From Parahalioglobus pacificus (GTDB taxonomy: Bacteria > Pseudomonadota > Gammaproteobacteria > Pseudomonadales > Halieaceae), in NCBI RefSeq assembly GCF_014652275.1, contig NZ_BMYM01000001.1:1116001-1180000 (forward strand): 64,000 bases of DNA. The letters run 5' to 3'. Both the position numbers and the translations under genes were made by a program. The notes beneath the pieces are model-generated. The model did no database searches and had not been told where the DNA came from. It saw nothing but the letters and a program-made list of their open reading frames with translations. Positions 35,412 through 44,679 of the stretch are shown here, piece after piece; within the stretch, counting starts at the first letter, position 1, and every line of letters begins with the position of its first letter.

Positions 35412-36323
35412 ATGATTACCTGGATTCAAAACGCCGTTATTAAGTGGCTGCAGCACAAGAAGCCACTGCCCTCTACCCCACTCAGCGATTTTCAGCGCAT
35501 ACGCCACGAGGTGCGCCCCTGTGACGTCATTCTCGTGGAAGGCCGCTCCCGTGTGAGTGATGTGATTAAGATGGTCACACAGAGTAGCTGGTCGCATGCT
35601 GCGTTGTATATCGGTCGAATACACGATATCGAAGACCCTTTGTTAAAGGATTCTCTGCGACAACACTACATTGGGCCTCCCGAAACCCAATTGATTATCG
35701 AGAGTGAACTGGGGATGGGTACCGTTGTTCGCCCTCTCAAAGTGTATGAACTGGAGCACCTGCGGGTCTGTCGACCAAGGGATTTGGGGTACCGCGACAG
35801 CCAGGATATTCTGCGATACGCCATTGGTCGCCTGGGAACGGGCTACGATGTGCGCCAGATTTTTGACCTGCTGCGGTTCTTCTTCCCCTGGTTCATCATG
35901 CCCCGGCGGTGGCGCTCCACTTTGTTCAGTCGCAACCCAGGGACCAGCACGCACACGGTGTGCTCGACAATGGTCGCTGAGGCGTTCGGCAATGCCGGAT
36001 TTCCCATACTGCCGCTGGTGAAACGTGTAGAGCACGACCAGATAAAGCTCTACATGCGTAACCCAAAGCTCTGTGTGCCCAGCGATTTCGACTACTCGCC
36101 CTACTTCAACATTATCAAATACCCGTTCCTGGACTTGCAGGATTACGCCATGCAACGGCTATCCCCCTGGGATGGCAGCGCTGGCCTTTCCGACGAGGAG
36201 CGGGACTTGTATGTGGACACCGACCCGGTGACGCGCGGGGCGTCCGGCGGCGTTGAGACTATTACAGATGAGGATGATGAAGTGGCGACCCGAGAGGCCG
36301 CCACAGAGCGTGCCGAGCCCTAG
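35412..36323 (+). CDS. Permuted papain-like/NlpC-P60 family hydrolase (YiiX-like)
   Basis: A 303-residue protein of the circularly permuted papain-like superfamily, in which the catalytic His precedes the Cys. The pair is seen as SSWSHAALYIG (His) and THTVCSTMVAEA (Cys). A charged strand GDVILVEG-like element (CDVILVEGRSRVSDVIKMV) comes before the His, as expected. The C-terminal 50 residues are acidic and probably disordered. Relatives act as amidases or acyl hydrolases, with substrates unknown. The ATG at 35412 is chosen because the 30 upstream codons overlap the divergent gene; no good ribosome binding site supports it. Its stop overlaps that of serA in the shared CTAG. Confidence 0.75.
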   Translation: MITWIQNAVIKWLQHKKPLPSTPLSDFQRIRHEVRPCDVILVEGRSRVSDVIKMVTQSSWSHAALYIGRIHDIEDPLLKDSLRQHYIGPPETQLIIESELGMGTVVRPLKVYELEHLRVCRPRDLGYRDSQDILRYAIGRLGTGYDVRQIFDLLRFFFPWFIMPRRWRSTLFSRNPGTSTHTVCSTMVAEAFGNAGFPILPLVKRVEHDQIKLYMRNPKLCVPSDFDYSPYFNIIKYPFLDLQDYAMQRLSPWDGSAGLSDEERDLYVDTDPVTRGASGGVETITDEDDEVATREAATERAEP

Positions 36324-37519
36324 CTCGGCAAATCGCAGGCGCAGTCGCCAATCAGGCGTACGTTAATCACACCTTCAAGCGCACGCATTTCCTGCAGTAC
36401 TTCGTCGCTGAGCGTGCCTTCGATATCGATCAGGTTGTACGCGATCTCATCACGGCTCTTGTTCAGCATATCGATCACATTGATATCACGATCCGCCAGT
36501 ATAGCCAGTACGCTGCCCAGAATTTTGGGCACATTTTCGTTCGCGATAGCCAGGCGACATCCGGTGACATGCTCCAACTGTAACGTCGGGAAATTCACTG
36601 AATTCTTGATGTTGCCGTTCTCAATGAAGTCGCGCAGCTGATCGGCTGCCATCACTGCACAGTTTTCCTCGGCCTCGTCGGTACTGGCGCCAATATGCGG
36701 CATCAGGATGACATCCTTACGACCGATCAATGCAGGAGCCGGGAAATCCGTGATGTACTTACGCAATTGTCCTGCATCCAGTGCCGCAATCATCGCCTCA
36801 TCATCGACGATTTGTTGGCGGGCAAAGTTGAGTACACAGGCATCGGGCTTCATGGCCGCCAACAGCTCGGCATTCACCAGGCCACGAGTAGATTCCAGTA
36901 CCGGCAGATGCAGCGTGATGTAATCACTACGGGCAAACAGTGACGCCAAGGCATCGGCTTTGCGCACACGGCTGGACAGGCGCCAGGCGGCCTCTACAGA
37001 CAGCGCGGGGTCGTAACCAATAACTTCCATTCCCAACGTCAATGCCATTTCGGCAACCATCGAGCCGATAGCCCCAAGGCCAACAACACCCAGTGTCTTA
37101 CCTACCAGTTCGCTACCCTTGAACTGCTTCTTTTGGGCTTCCAGGGTTTTATTGAGCTCGGCTTCGTCGGTGACATCACCCAGTGTGTGGACGTAATCGA
37201 TACCTTCGATCACACCGCGTGAACCCAGCAGCATGCCAACCGCAACCAGTTCCTTCACCGCGTTGGCATTTGCACCGGGCGTGTTGAAAACGGGGATACC
37301 GCGAGCCGTACAGTCGGCTACGGGAATGTTGTTCGTACCGGCACCTGCCCGGGCAATAGCAATGACGGAGTCCGCAATCTCTTCATTCTTGAGCTTATGA
37401 CTGCGCAGCATGATGGCATCGGGCGTGCCAAACTCGCTGGCGATCTCATAAGTCTCGCGAGGAAGTCGATCCAGCCCCTTCACGGAAATCTGGTTGAGGG
37501 TGAGAATTTTGCTAGCCAT
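36320..37519 (-). CDS. serA: D-3-phosphoglycerate dehydrogenase
   Basis: A 399-residue NAD-dependent enzyme that oxidises 3-phosphoglycerate to start serine synthesis. It has the NAD-binding GVVGLGAIGSMVAEMA, the active-site PHIGASTDEAEENC, and a C-terminal ACT domain (INVIDMLNKSRDEIAYNLID). In place of the usual N of the second nucleotide-binding signature it reads LNFARQQIVDD, an accepted variant in this short form of the enzyme. It lacks the intervening domain of the long type. It lies 17 bases downstream of ppiD on the same strand. Confidence 0.9.
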   Translation of the reverse strand: MASKILTLNQISVKGLDRLPRETYEIASEFGTPDAIMLRSHKLKNEEIADSVIAIARAGAGTNNIPVADCTARGIPVFNTPGANANAVKELVAVGMLLGSRGVIEGIDYVHTLGDVTDEAELNKTLEAQKKQFKGSELVGKTLGVVGLGAIGSMVAEMALTLGMEVIGYDPALSVEAAWRLSSRVRKADALASLFARSDYITLHLPVLESTRGLVNAELLAAMKPDACVLNFARQQIVDDEAMIAALDAGQLRKYITDFPAPALIGRKDVILMPHIGASTDEAEENCAVMAADQLRDFIENGNIKNSVNFPTLQLEHVTGCRLAIANENVPKILGSVLAILADRDINVIDMLNKSRDEIAYNLIDIEGTLSDEVLQEMRALEGVINVRLIGDCACDLPS

Positions 37520-37536
37520 TTTAGCTACCTACCTAA

Positions 37537-39417
37537 TTAGAAAACGGTGATTTCAGCGCGCTGACGAAGTCCGCTCTGGTACTCCTGCTGGATAAGCGTG
37601 CCAAACTCAGCACCCACCTGGCGGTCTATCAGGTCGCGCTCGGTCGGCGCCAGGGCATCAAGTTCCCCTTCGGTAACCCGCACCAGGGCCAATACCAGTC
37701 GGTCACCATTGATGTCGCTCACGGCGTCAACCACCGGCGTGTCAGCAGTCGGCGCCTGCAGTTCAAAAGCCCGTTCAAGCACAGCCTGCGGCAGGTTTAC
37801 GTTGCGACGTTTTGCGCCAATCTCGACCTGCCACTCGTAACCATTCTCAACCGCAAAGCTCTCGACACCCTCTCCGGCGTTGATTGCGACAACGGCGCGC
37901 AGAGCCTCCACATCGATTGCTTCCTGGGACGCCTTTTCTGCGATCGCGCTAACGATTTGCTCGCGCACCGTGTCCAGGGGCATTAATTCCGGCTTGTTGT
38001 GGGTTGCCACACGCAGGGCCACAAAGTGCTCAGGAGAGAGTTCGATAACTTCGCTGTTGTGCCCGAGCTCGAGGACATCTTCCGAGAAGGCGGCTGCAAT
38101 CAGGCTGGGGCGTGAGAACAAGCCCTCTAACTGATCACGGGTCACGCCGCTGGCAGTTTCCACCTCCAGCTCCAGATCTTGTGCCGGGCCGTTGAGGTTC
38201 TCGGCATTGAAGGCCAGGTCTCGCAGGTCTTCGACCTTACGCAGCAAGGCATTTCGAGCTTCCGTGAGCTGCAGCGTTTCTTCCAGCTGTGGACGCATCT
38301 CTTCAAAGCTGGCCGTTTCACCGGCGCGGCGCTCAGTGAGTAAAATCAGGTGCACGCCAGCATCCGTGGTCACAGGCTCTGACACTTGACCCACTTCCAG
38401 CGCCGCTATGGCCTCTTCCATCTCTTCGGGGAATGCATCGCCGCTGGAAAAGCCCAGATCGCCACCTGCGGCAGCCGAGCCAATATCTGCAGACAACTCA
38501 CCCGCCAGCTGCGCGAAATCAGCGCCATCACTCAATGATTGGCTGGCTTCGGCAACTCTCGCAGCAAATGCGTCATCGCTCTCGCCGTCGCCTTGCTCGA
38601 ACAAGATATGTGAAACGCGATTTTCGGGCTGATACTGGTAGCTGTCCTTGGCCAGCTCGAATTCCTGTCGCAAGACGTCCTCAGCGATAGGCTCTCGATA
38701 ATCATCAACCAACAGCTCGATGTACTCTAATTCCACCGACTCTTCGGTCATGTAGTTCGCTTCGTTGTCTGCGTACCAGGCAGCCACCTGCTCGTCGGTG
38801 ACATCCACGTCCTGACGAAAGCGCTCCAGCGGGATCGTGAGGTAACGCACGTCGCGCTGTTCACTGGCAATACGGGCATTCAGGGCAAGCTCTGCGGGCG
38901 TTGCAAAATCACTACCCGCGACAGCACTGCGCACCTGATTGAGCACCAGATCCTGGGCAAGACTCTGCTTGAAGAATGCCGGTGTGAATCCGGCGCTGGC
39001 GAGCACGCTGGTGTATACCTCAGGAGAGAATTGGCCATCCAGCCAGAATTGCTCCATACCCGCAATTACCCTACCGATCTCAGCTTCAGAAGCGACAAGG
39101 TCAAGGTCGGCCGCAGACTGCATCTGTAGGCGTCTGTCGATCAATCCGTCCAGTGCCTGCGCGCCTAGCACATTATCGTCGAGCATCGCCGGGTCAACAG
39201 CGTCACCCATCATGGCGATTAGCTGACGCTTTTGAGTATTGACGGCCTGCTGGACTTCAATTGGGGAGATGGGCTCACCGTTCACCTCGGCAACACCTGA
39301 ACTGCCACCGCCGAAGAGAATCGATTCAATACCGAAAATGGAAAACGACACAATGATGAGGCCAATAATGATCTTGGCCATGGTGCCCTGAATGTTAGAG
39401 CGGATATCCTGGAGCAT
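37537..39417 (-). CDS. ppiD: Periplasmic folding chaperone PpiD
   Basis: A 626-residue inner-membrane chaperone at the exit of the Sec channel. It has an N-terminal transmembrane helix (MAKIIIGLIIVSFSIFGIES, about 14-33), a SurA-like N-terminal helical region (about 40-200), and one parvulin domain at about 260-365 (RVSHILFEQGD, GGDLGFSSGDAFPEEMEEAI, SEPVTTDAGVHLILLTERR). The length agrees with E. coli PpiD (623). It ends the conserved run tig-clpP-clpX-lon-hupB-ppiD. The parvulin domain of PpiD often has little isomerase activity. Confidence 0.94.
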   Translation of the reverse strand: MLQDIRSNIQGTMAKIIIGLIIVSFSIFGIESILFGGGSSGVAEVNGEPISPIEVQQAVNTQKRQLIAMMGDAVDPAMLDDNVLGAQALDGLIDRRLQMQSAADLDLVASEAEIGRVIAGMEQFWLDGQFSPEVYTSVLASAGFTPAFFKQSLAQDLVLNQVRSAVAGSDFATPAELALNARIASEQRDVRYLTIPLERFRQDVDVTDEQVAAWYADNEANYMTEESVELEYIELLVDDYREPIAEDVLRQEFELAKDSYQYQPENRVSHILFEQGDGESDDAFAARVAEASQSLSDGADFAQLAGELSADIGSAAAGGDLGFSSGDAFPEEMEEAIAALEVGQVSEPVTTDAGVHLILLTERRAGETASFEEMRPQLEETLQLTEARNALLRKVEDLRDLAFNAENLNGPAQDLELEVETASGVTRDQLEGLFSRPSLIAAAFSEDVLELGHNSEVIELSPEHFVALRVATHNKPELMPLDTVREQIVSAIAEKASQEAIDVEALRAVVAINAGEGVESFAVENGYEWQVEIGAKRRNVNLPQAVLERAFELQAPTADTPVVDAVSDINGDRLVLALVRVTEGELDALAPTERDLIDRQVGAEFGTLIQQEYQSGLRQRAEITVF

Positions 39418-39592
39418 GAGTAAAACTCGTTATATCAACGCAAAGAGCGCACCGTAGTGCGCCCTTAATGCCTGTGAAGGTTGCCAAACAGCGGCAGATT
39501 GTAGGCGTCGTAAGTCCCCGTGTCACCTACTCTTTCGGCGCAGTTACGGGGATCACGGGCGCGCTGGGAGGCGCACCCGGTAGGACTCCGTA

Positions 39593-39868
39593 TTAGGAGT
39601 TTACAGCGTCCTTCAGAGCCTTGCCGGCTTTGAAGCTGGGCTGGTTAGACGCAGCGATCTGGATGGTCGCACCTGTCTGGGGGTTACGGCCTTCGCGGGC
39701 AGCACGCGGCTTAACCTGGAAAGTACCGAAGCCAACCAGCGACACGGGATCGCCTTTCTTCAGTGAGTCGGTAATGCTGTCTACAACAGCGTCGAGAGCG
39801 CGGCCGGCGTCTGCTTTGGAAAGGTCGGCTGCTGACGCGATAGCGTCGATGAGGTCGGTCTTGTTCAC
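39593..39868 (-). CDS. hupB: DNA-binding protein HU-beta
   Basis: A 91-residue HU protein that bends and compacts DNA. The start is GTG at 39868 ([11 protein letters not shown]), supported by AAGGGG upstream and by the invariant family N-terminus; the longer in-frame extension is not real. The core [20 protein letters not shown] and the DNA-gripping arm with RNPQTG and the C-terminal [13 protein letters not shown] are canonical. It lies between lon and ppiD, as in E. coli. The 173-base spacer to ppiD has a G+C-rich imperfect hairpin but no clear T-run. Confidence 0.96.
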   Translation of the reverse strand: MNKTDLIDAIASAADLSKADAGRALDAVVDSITDSLKKGDPVSLVGFGTFQVKPRAAREGRNPQTGATIQIAASNQPSFKAGKALKDAVNS

Positions 39869-39988
39869 ACTTATCCCCTTAGATGGTAAACGTTTTAAAT
39901 CAGGGCCCCGCCGGGTCCAGGAAAGTACTCGCGTTTTGCGGCGACTGTATACCAGTCCCGCTTTGAGGGTCAACAAAAACCCCTTATT

Positions 39989-42397
39989 TTAATGGGTGTT
40001 GACGCGATTCTCGTCAACATCACTGCCCTCACCCGCCGCATTGACGGCCTCGGCCAGATACTCTTCGTCCGAAAGTGGCTCCGGCAGAGATTCCAACGCC
40101 AACGCAAGGACCTCGTCAATCCACTTCACCGCACGAATATCCAGGTGCTCCTTGATGTTGTCCGGTACCTCTTTCAGGTCCCGTTCGTTCTCTTTAGGAA
40201 TGATCACCGTTTTGATACCACCGCGGCGTGCCGCCAGTAATTTCTCTTTAAGGCCGCCAATGGGCAGCACCTCACCGCGCAGCGTGATTTCGCCGGTCAT
40301 GGCCACGTCTGCTCGCACAGGGATGCCGGTGGCAACCGAGACCAGGGCCGTGCACATCGCAATACCTGCGCTGGGGCCGTCTTTGGGCGTAGCGCCCTCG
40401 GGTACGTGGATATGCACATCATTCTTGTCGTGGTATTGGGCAGGAATGCCAAGGCCCTGAGAGCGACTGCGCACAACGGTAGTGGCGGCCTGAATCGACT
40501 CTTGCATCACATCACCCAGTGAGCCCGTTCGCACGTAGCGCCCCTTACCGGCAACCGCAACTGACTCGATGGTCAGCAATTCGCCGCCAACGGATGTCCA
40601 GGCAAGCCCGGTCACCTGCCCGATCTTGTTCTCTTCCTCAGCAATGCCATAGTTGTACTTACGCACACCCAGCAGGTCGGCCAGCATATCGGGCAACACC
40701 TCGCTGTGTTCACCGGCATCACCCAGGGCAATCGATTTCACCACCTTGCGACAAATCTTGGCGATTTCGCGTTCCAGGGCGCGAACCCCGGCCTCGCGCG
40801 TGTAATAGCGAATCACGTCAATCAAGGCGTCTTCCGTGATCGTGATTTCCTTGGGCTTCAACCCATTCTGCTTCACCTGCTTGGGAATGAGGTAGCGCTG
40901 GGCGATGTTGAGCTTCTCATCCTCCGTGTAACCGGGGATACGAATGACCTCCATCCGATCCAGCAGCGGGCCCGGTATGTTCATAGTGTTAGAGGTACAC
41001 ACAAACATCACGTCTGATAAGTCGTAATCGACCTCCAGATAGTGGTCGTTGAAGGCATGATTCTGCTCGGGATCCAGCACCTCCAGCATCGCTGAGGCGG
41101 GGTCGCCACGATGATCCATGCCCATCTTGTCGATTTCATCCAGCAGGAACAGCGGGTTCTTCACGCCGGACTTGGCCATTTTCTGCAACAACTTTCCGGG
41201 CATCGAACCGATATAAGTGCGGCGGTGACCGCGAATCTCGGCTTCATCGCGCACACCGCCCAATGCCATACGCACAAACTTGCGGTTGGTGGCCCGAGCC
41301 AGCGACTCGCCCAGGGAGGTTTTACCCACGCCCGGAGGGCCAACCAGACACAACACGGGACCCTTCACCTTGCGCACACGCTTCTGCACGGCCAGGTATT
41401 CCAGGATGCGTTCTTTGACCTCTTCGAGTCCGTAATGGTCTTCGTCGAGAATGCCCGTGGCGCGCTTGAGGTCATGTTTCACCTTACTGCGCTTGGACCA
41501 GGGCACCGACACCATCCAGTCGATGTAGCTACGAACCACCGAAGCTTCGGCGGACATCGGCGACATCATCTTGAGTTTATTCAGCTCACCCAGGGCCTTC
41601 TCTTTGGCCTCCTCGGGCATTTTCGCTTCATCGATTTTGGCCTGCAGTTCTTCCAGCTCACTGGGCGCCTCGTCCATCTCGCCCAACTCTTTCTGAATGG
41701 CCTTCATCTGCTCATTCAGGTAATACTCGCGCTGGCTCTTCTCCATTTGCTTCTTGACCCGGCCGCGAATGCGCTTCTCAACCTGGAACAGGTCGATCTC
41801 CGCCTCCATCAGGCCCATCAAGTGCTCCAGGCGCCCACGAATACCGCTGATTTCGAGAATTTTTTGCTTCTCTTCCAAGTCAACGCTCATGTGCGCTGCG
41901 ATGGTATCGGCAAGACGACCCGGCTCGTCGATGCCGGTGAGCGAGGTCAATACCTCCGCCGGCACCTTCTTGCTCAGGTTTACGTACTTTTCAAACTGCC
42001 CCACCGTAGAGCGCAGAATGCCCTCTACCTCGTCCTCGGGGATCTCGTCGCTCTCGATTTCCCGCACGCCAGCGACAGCAAAGGGCCCATCGTCATTGAC
42101 GTGGGCAACCATGGCCCGGTAGACACCCTCCACCAACACCTTGATGGTGCCATCCGGTAATTTGAGTAGCTGCAGAATATTGGAGACCGTACCCACCTGG
42201 TACATATCGTCGGCGCTGGGGCTGTCCTCAGCGGCATTGCGCTGGGCCACCAACAACACCTGCTTGTCGCTGGCCATGGCGTCTTCGAGGGCTTCTATGG
42301 ACTTCTCACGGCCCACAAACAATGGCAGCACCATGTGGGGGTACACGACCACATCGCGCAGTGGCAGCAGGGGAAGTTCGATAACAGAAGGACCCAT
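39989..42397 (-). CDS. lon: ATP-dependent protease Lon
   Basis: An 802-residue AAA+ protease that degrades misfolded and regulatory proteins. It has the N-terminal substrate domain, Walker A GPPGVGKTSL, Walker B FLLDEIDKM, and the C-terminal protease with the Ser in PKDGPSAGIAM and the Lys in GGLKEKLLAA. The ATG at 42397 (MGPSVIELPLLPLRD) is fixed by GGAGAGG upstream; a longer form has no counterpart. It is the fourth gene of the tig-clpP-clpX-lon-hupB-ppiD cluster. Confidence 0.97.
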   Translation of the reverse strand: MGPSVIELPLLPLRDVVVYPHMVLPLFVGREKSIEALEDAMASDKQVLLVAQRNAAEDSPSADDMYQVGTVSNILQLLKLPDGTIKVLVEGVYRAMVAHVNDDGPFAVAGVREIESDEIPEDEVEGILRSTVGQFEKYVNLSKKVPAEVLTSLTGIDEPGRLADTIAAHMSVDLEEKQKILEISGIRGRLEHLMGLMEAEIDLFQVEKRIRGRVKKQMEKSQREYYLNEQMKAIQKELGEMDEAPSELEELQAKIDEAKMPEEAKEKALGELNKLKMMSPMSAEASVVRSYIDWMVSVPWSKRSKVKHDLKRATGILDEDHYGLEEVKERILEYLAVQKRVRKVKGPVLCLVGPPGVGKTSLGESLARATNRKFVRMALGGVRDEAEIRGHRRTYIGSMPGKLLQKMAKSGVKNPLFLLDEIDKMGMDHRGDPASAMLEVLDPEQNHAFNDHYLEVDYDLSDVMFVCTSNTMNIPGPLLDRMEVIRIPGYTEDEKLNIAQRYLIPKQVKQNGLKPKEITITEDALIDVIRYYTREAGVRALEREIAKICRKVVKSIALGDAGEHSEVLPDMLADLLGVRKYNYGIAEEENKIGQVTGLAWTSVGGELLTIESVAVAGKGRYVRTGSLGDVMQESIQAATTVVRSRSQGLGIPAQYHDKNDVHIHVPEGATPKDGPSAGIAMCTALVSVATGIPVRADVAMTGEITLRGEVLPIGGLKEKLLAARRGGIKTVIIPKENERDLKEVPDNIKEHLDIRAVKWIDEVLALALESLPEPLSDEEYLAEAVNAAGEGSDVDENRVNTH

Positions 42398-42504
42398 AAA
42401 CACCTCTCCGGGCAAAATTAGAATGACTCCCCAGTGATATGGGGGCAATGCAGGTGCATCACAAGTGGGCCCGAAGTTCCGGGCCTGCGCTGATGCCAGG
42501 AGCG

Positions 42505-42526
42505 CCCCCGCGGCTGTGCGCGGGGG
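42505..42526. terminator. Hairpin between clpX and lon
   Basis: CCCCCGCG (42505-42512) and CGCGGGGG (42519-42526) form a perfect 8-bp stem 13 bases beyond the clpX stop. No T-run follows on the minus strand, so it may act as an mRNA-stabilising or partial-termination structure. Confidence 0.45.
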
Positions 42527-42538
42527 ATTCGGTAGAGA

Positions 42539-43825
42539 CTAATCCTCGGTAGAGGCTGCGCGAGCAGGCTCGCTGTTCTGATAAACCAGCAGAGGTTCCG
42601 AGTCGCCGCGAATGACAGATTCGTCAATGACCACCTTGGCCACGTCGTCGCGTGACGGGATGTTGTACATGGAATCAAGCAGAACGCCCTCGAGGATTGA
42701 GCGCAATCCCCGCGCTCCCGTTTTGCGCTCCATGGCCTTCTCAGCCACCGCACGCAAGCCGTCTTCCCGGAAATCAACTTCCACATCTTCCATCTCAAAG
42801 AGCTTACTGTACTGACGCGTCAGAGAGTTCTTGGGCTCCGTGAGGATCTGCACCAGCGCGTCGATATCCAGCTCTTCCAGCGTTGCAATAACCGGCAAAC
42901 GACCGACAAACTCAGGAATCAAGCCGTACTGCACCAGATCTTCCGGCTCCAGGTCGCTCAAGAGTTCGCCCACATTACGACTTTCATCCTTGCTCTTCAC
43001 TTCGGCGTTGAAGCCGATGCCGCCTTTTTCGGAACGGTTGCGAATCACCTTGTCCAGGCCGGCGAATGCGCCGCCACAGATAAACAGGATGTTGGAAGTA
43101 TCAACCTGCAGGAATTCTTGTTGCGGGTGCTTACGCCCACCCTGCGGTGGTACTGAGGCTACGGTACCCTCAATCAGCTTTAGGAGGGCCTGCTGCACGC
43201 CCTCACCCGACACATCGCGGGTAATCGAGGGGTTGTCTGACTTGCGGGAAATCTTGTCGATCTCATCAATGTAGACAATGCCCACCTGCGCCTTATCGAC
43301 GTCGTAGTCGCATTTTTGCAACAGCTTCTGGATGATGTTCTCCACGTCTTCACCCACGTAACCCGCCTCAGTCAGCGTGGTTGCATCGGCAATAGTGAAA
43401 GGCACATCCAGCAATCTCGCTAGCGTTTCAGCCAGCAGGGTTTTACCGGAGCCGGTGGGGCCAACCAGCAAGATATTACTCTTGCCAAGCTCCACTTCGT
43501 CGCCACGGCCTTTGTCATGACGCAGGCGCTTGTAGTGGTTATATACCGCCACAGATAGCACTTTTTTCGCGCGTTGCTGGCCAATGACGTACTCGTCGAG
43601 TATCGCCTTTATTTCCTGGGGAACCGGCAGCTGCTCCTGCTTGGATTCGCTGCTGCTCTCCTGGACTTCCTCGCGGATTATGTCGTTACACAGATCTACG
43701 CATTCATCACAGATGAATACTGAGGGCCCCGCAATCAGCTTGCGGACTTCGTGCTGGCTCTTTCCGCAGAAGGAGCAGTACAGAAGCTTGCCGTCGTCAC
43801 CTGAAGATGTTGAATCGTTGCTCAT
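42539..43825 (-). CDS. clpX: ClpX, ATPase subunit of the ClpXP protease
   Basis: A 428-residue AAA+ unfoldase that feeds proteins to ClpP. The N-terminal zinc domain has C17, C20, C39 and C42 ([17 protein letters not shown]). Walker A is [13 protein letters not shown], followed by YIDEIDKI and the pore loop GYVGEDV. The IGF-type loop that docks on ClpP is near residues 265-275. It lies 126 bases downstream of clpP with two strong hairpins in the spacer. Confidence 0.97.
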   Translation of the reverse strand: MSNDSTSSGDDGKLLYCSFCGKSQHEVRKLIAGPSVFICDECVDLCNDIIREEVQESSSESKQEQLPVPQEIKAILDEYVIGQQRAKKVLSVAVYNHYKRLRHDKGRGDEVELGKSNILLVGPTGSGKTLLAETLARLLDVPFTIADATTLTEAGYVGEDVENIIQKLLQKCDYDVDKAQVGIVYIDEIDKISRKSDNPSITRDVSGEGVQQALLKLIEGTVASVPPQGGRKHPQQEFLQVDTSNILFICGGAFAGLDKVIRNRSEKGGIGFNAEVKSKDESRNVGELLSDLEPEDLVQYGLIPEFVGRLPVIATLEELDIDALVQILTEPKNSLTRQYSKLFEMEDVEVDFREDGLRAVAEKAMERKTGARGLRSILEGVLLDSMYNIPSRDDVAKVVIDESVIRGDSEPLLVYQNSEPARAASTED

Positions 43826-43886
43826 TAAATCAGCCTTGAGCTATATGGAATTTGGTCATCACCTGACACCTAAGATGATGTTTTTT

Positions 43887-43939
43887 ACCCCGCATTGCAA
43901 GTCCCTGCAATACGGGGTGAGACGGGGGTCTCAGACCCC
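43887..43939. repeat. Two tandem hairpins in the clpP-clpX spacer
   Basis: Hairpin A pairs ACCCCGCATTGCA (43887-43899) with TGCAATACGGGGT (43906-43918), 12 of 13 pairs. Hairpin B pairs GGGGTC (43925-43930) with GACCCC (43934-43939). In the clpPX transcript both precede the clpX ribosome binding site and lack a T-run downstream, so they are more likely processing or stability elements than terminators. Confidence 0.6.
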
Positions 43940-43951
43940 ACCGGGAAGCGG

Positions 43952-44602
43952 CTAGCCGGCGTCTGTAGGCGCCATGGAGCGGGTTTCCACCACCTGATCC
44001 ACAAGGCCGTACTCGCAGCTATCCTTGGCGTTCATAAAGAAATCGCGCTCGGTATCACGCTCTATAGTCTCCAGTGACTGACCGGTGTGTTCAGCCATCA
44101 GTTCATTCAAGCGCTTGCGAATAATCAAGATTTCCTTGGCCTGGATGTCGATATCCGTCGCCTGACCCTGTGCGCCACCGCTGGGCTGGTGGATCATGGT
44201 ACGCGCGTTCGGCAGCGCATAACGCTTGCCCTTGGCGCCGCCAGACAGCAGAAACGCGCCCATGGAGGCCGCCTGGCCAATGCACATGGTGCTCACATCA
44301 GGTTTGACGAACTGCATAGTGTCGTAAATAGACAATCCAGCAGTGACCGAGCCACCCGGTGAATTGATGTAAAGATGAATGTCTTTGTCCGGGTTCTCAG
44401 ACTCGAGGAACAGGAGCTGGGCGACAATGAGGTTCGCCATCTGATCCTCTACGGGACCCACCGCGAAAACCACCCGTTCTTTGAGCAGGCGAGAATAAAT
44501 ATCAAAGGAACGTTCGCCTCTGGACGTCTGCTCGACGACCATGGGGACCAGCCCGAGGTTGTTAATAGTGTTGGCGTTATAACCGTCGAACCGATCTGGC
44601 AT
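43952..44602 (-). CDS. clpP: ClpP, proteolytic subunit of Clp proteases
   Basis: A 216-residue serine peptidase that forms a 14-mer barrel. The catalytic residues are S113 ([11 protein letters not shown]) and H138 ([10 protein letters not shown]), with the Asp in the following helix region. The N-terminal propeptide is short, ahead of [20 protein letters not shown]. It is the second gene of the tig-clpP-clpX-lon cluster. Confidence 0.97.
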   Translation of the reverse strand: MPDRFDGYNANTINNLGLVPMVVEQTSRGERSFDIYSRLLKERVVFAVGPVEDQMANLIVAQLLFLESENPDKDIHLYINSPGGSVTAGLSIYDTMQFVKPDVSTMCIGQAASMGAFLLSGGAKGKRYALPNARTMIHQPSGGAQGQATDIDIQAKEILIIRKRLNELMAEHTGQSLETIERDTERDFFMNAKDSCEYGLVDQVVETRSMAPTDAG

Positions 44603-44679
44603 CTGTAGTGTCCCTTGACTAAAAAATTATTCAATGCGCAGGCGCCGCAGACCTGCAGCGCCCGTAGGGAGTACTATTG

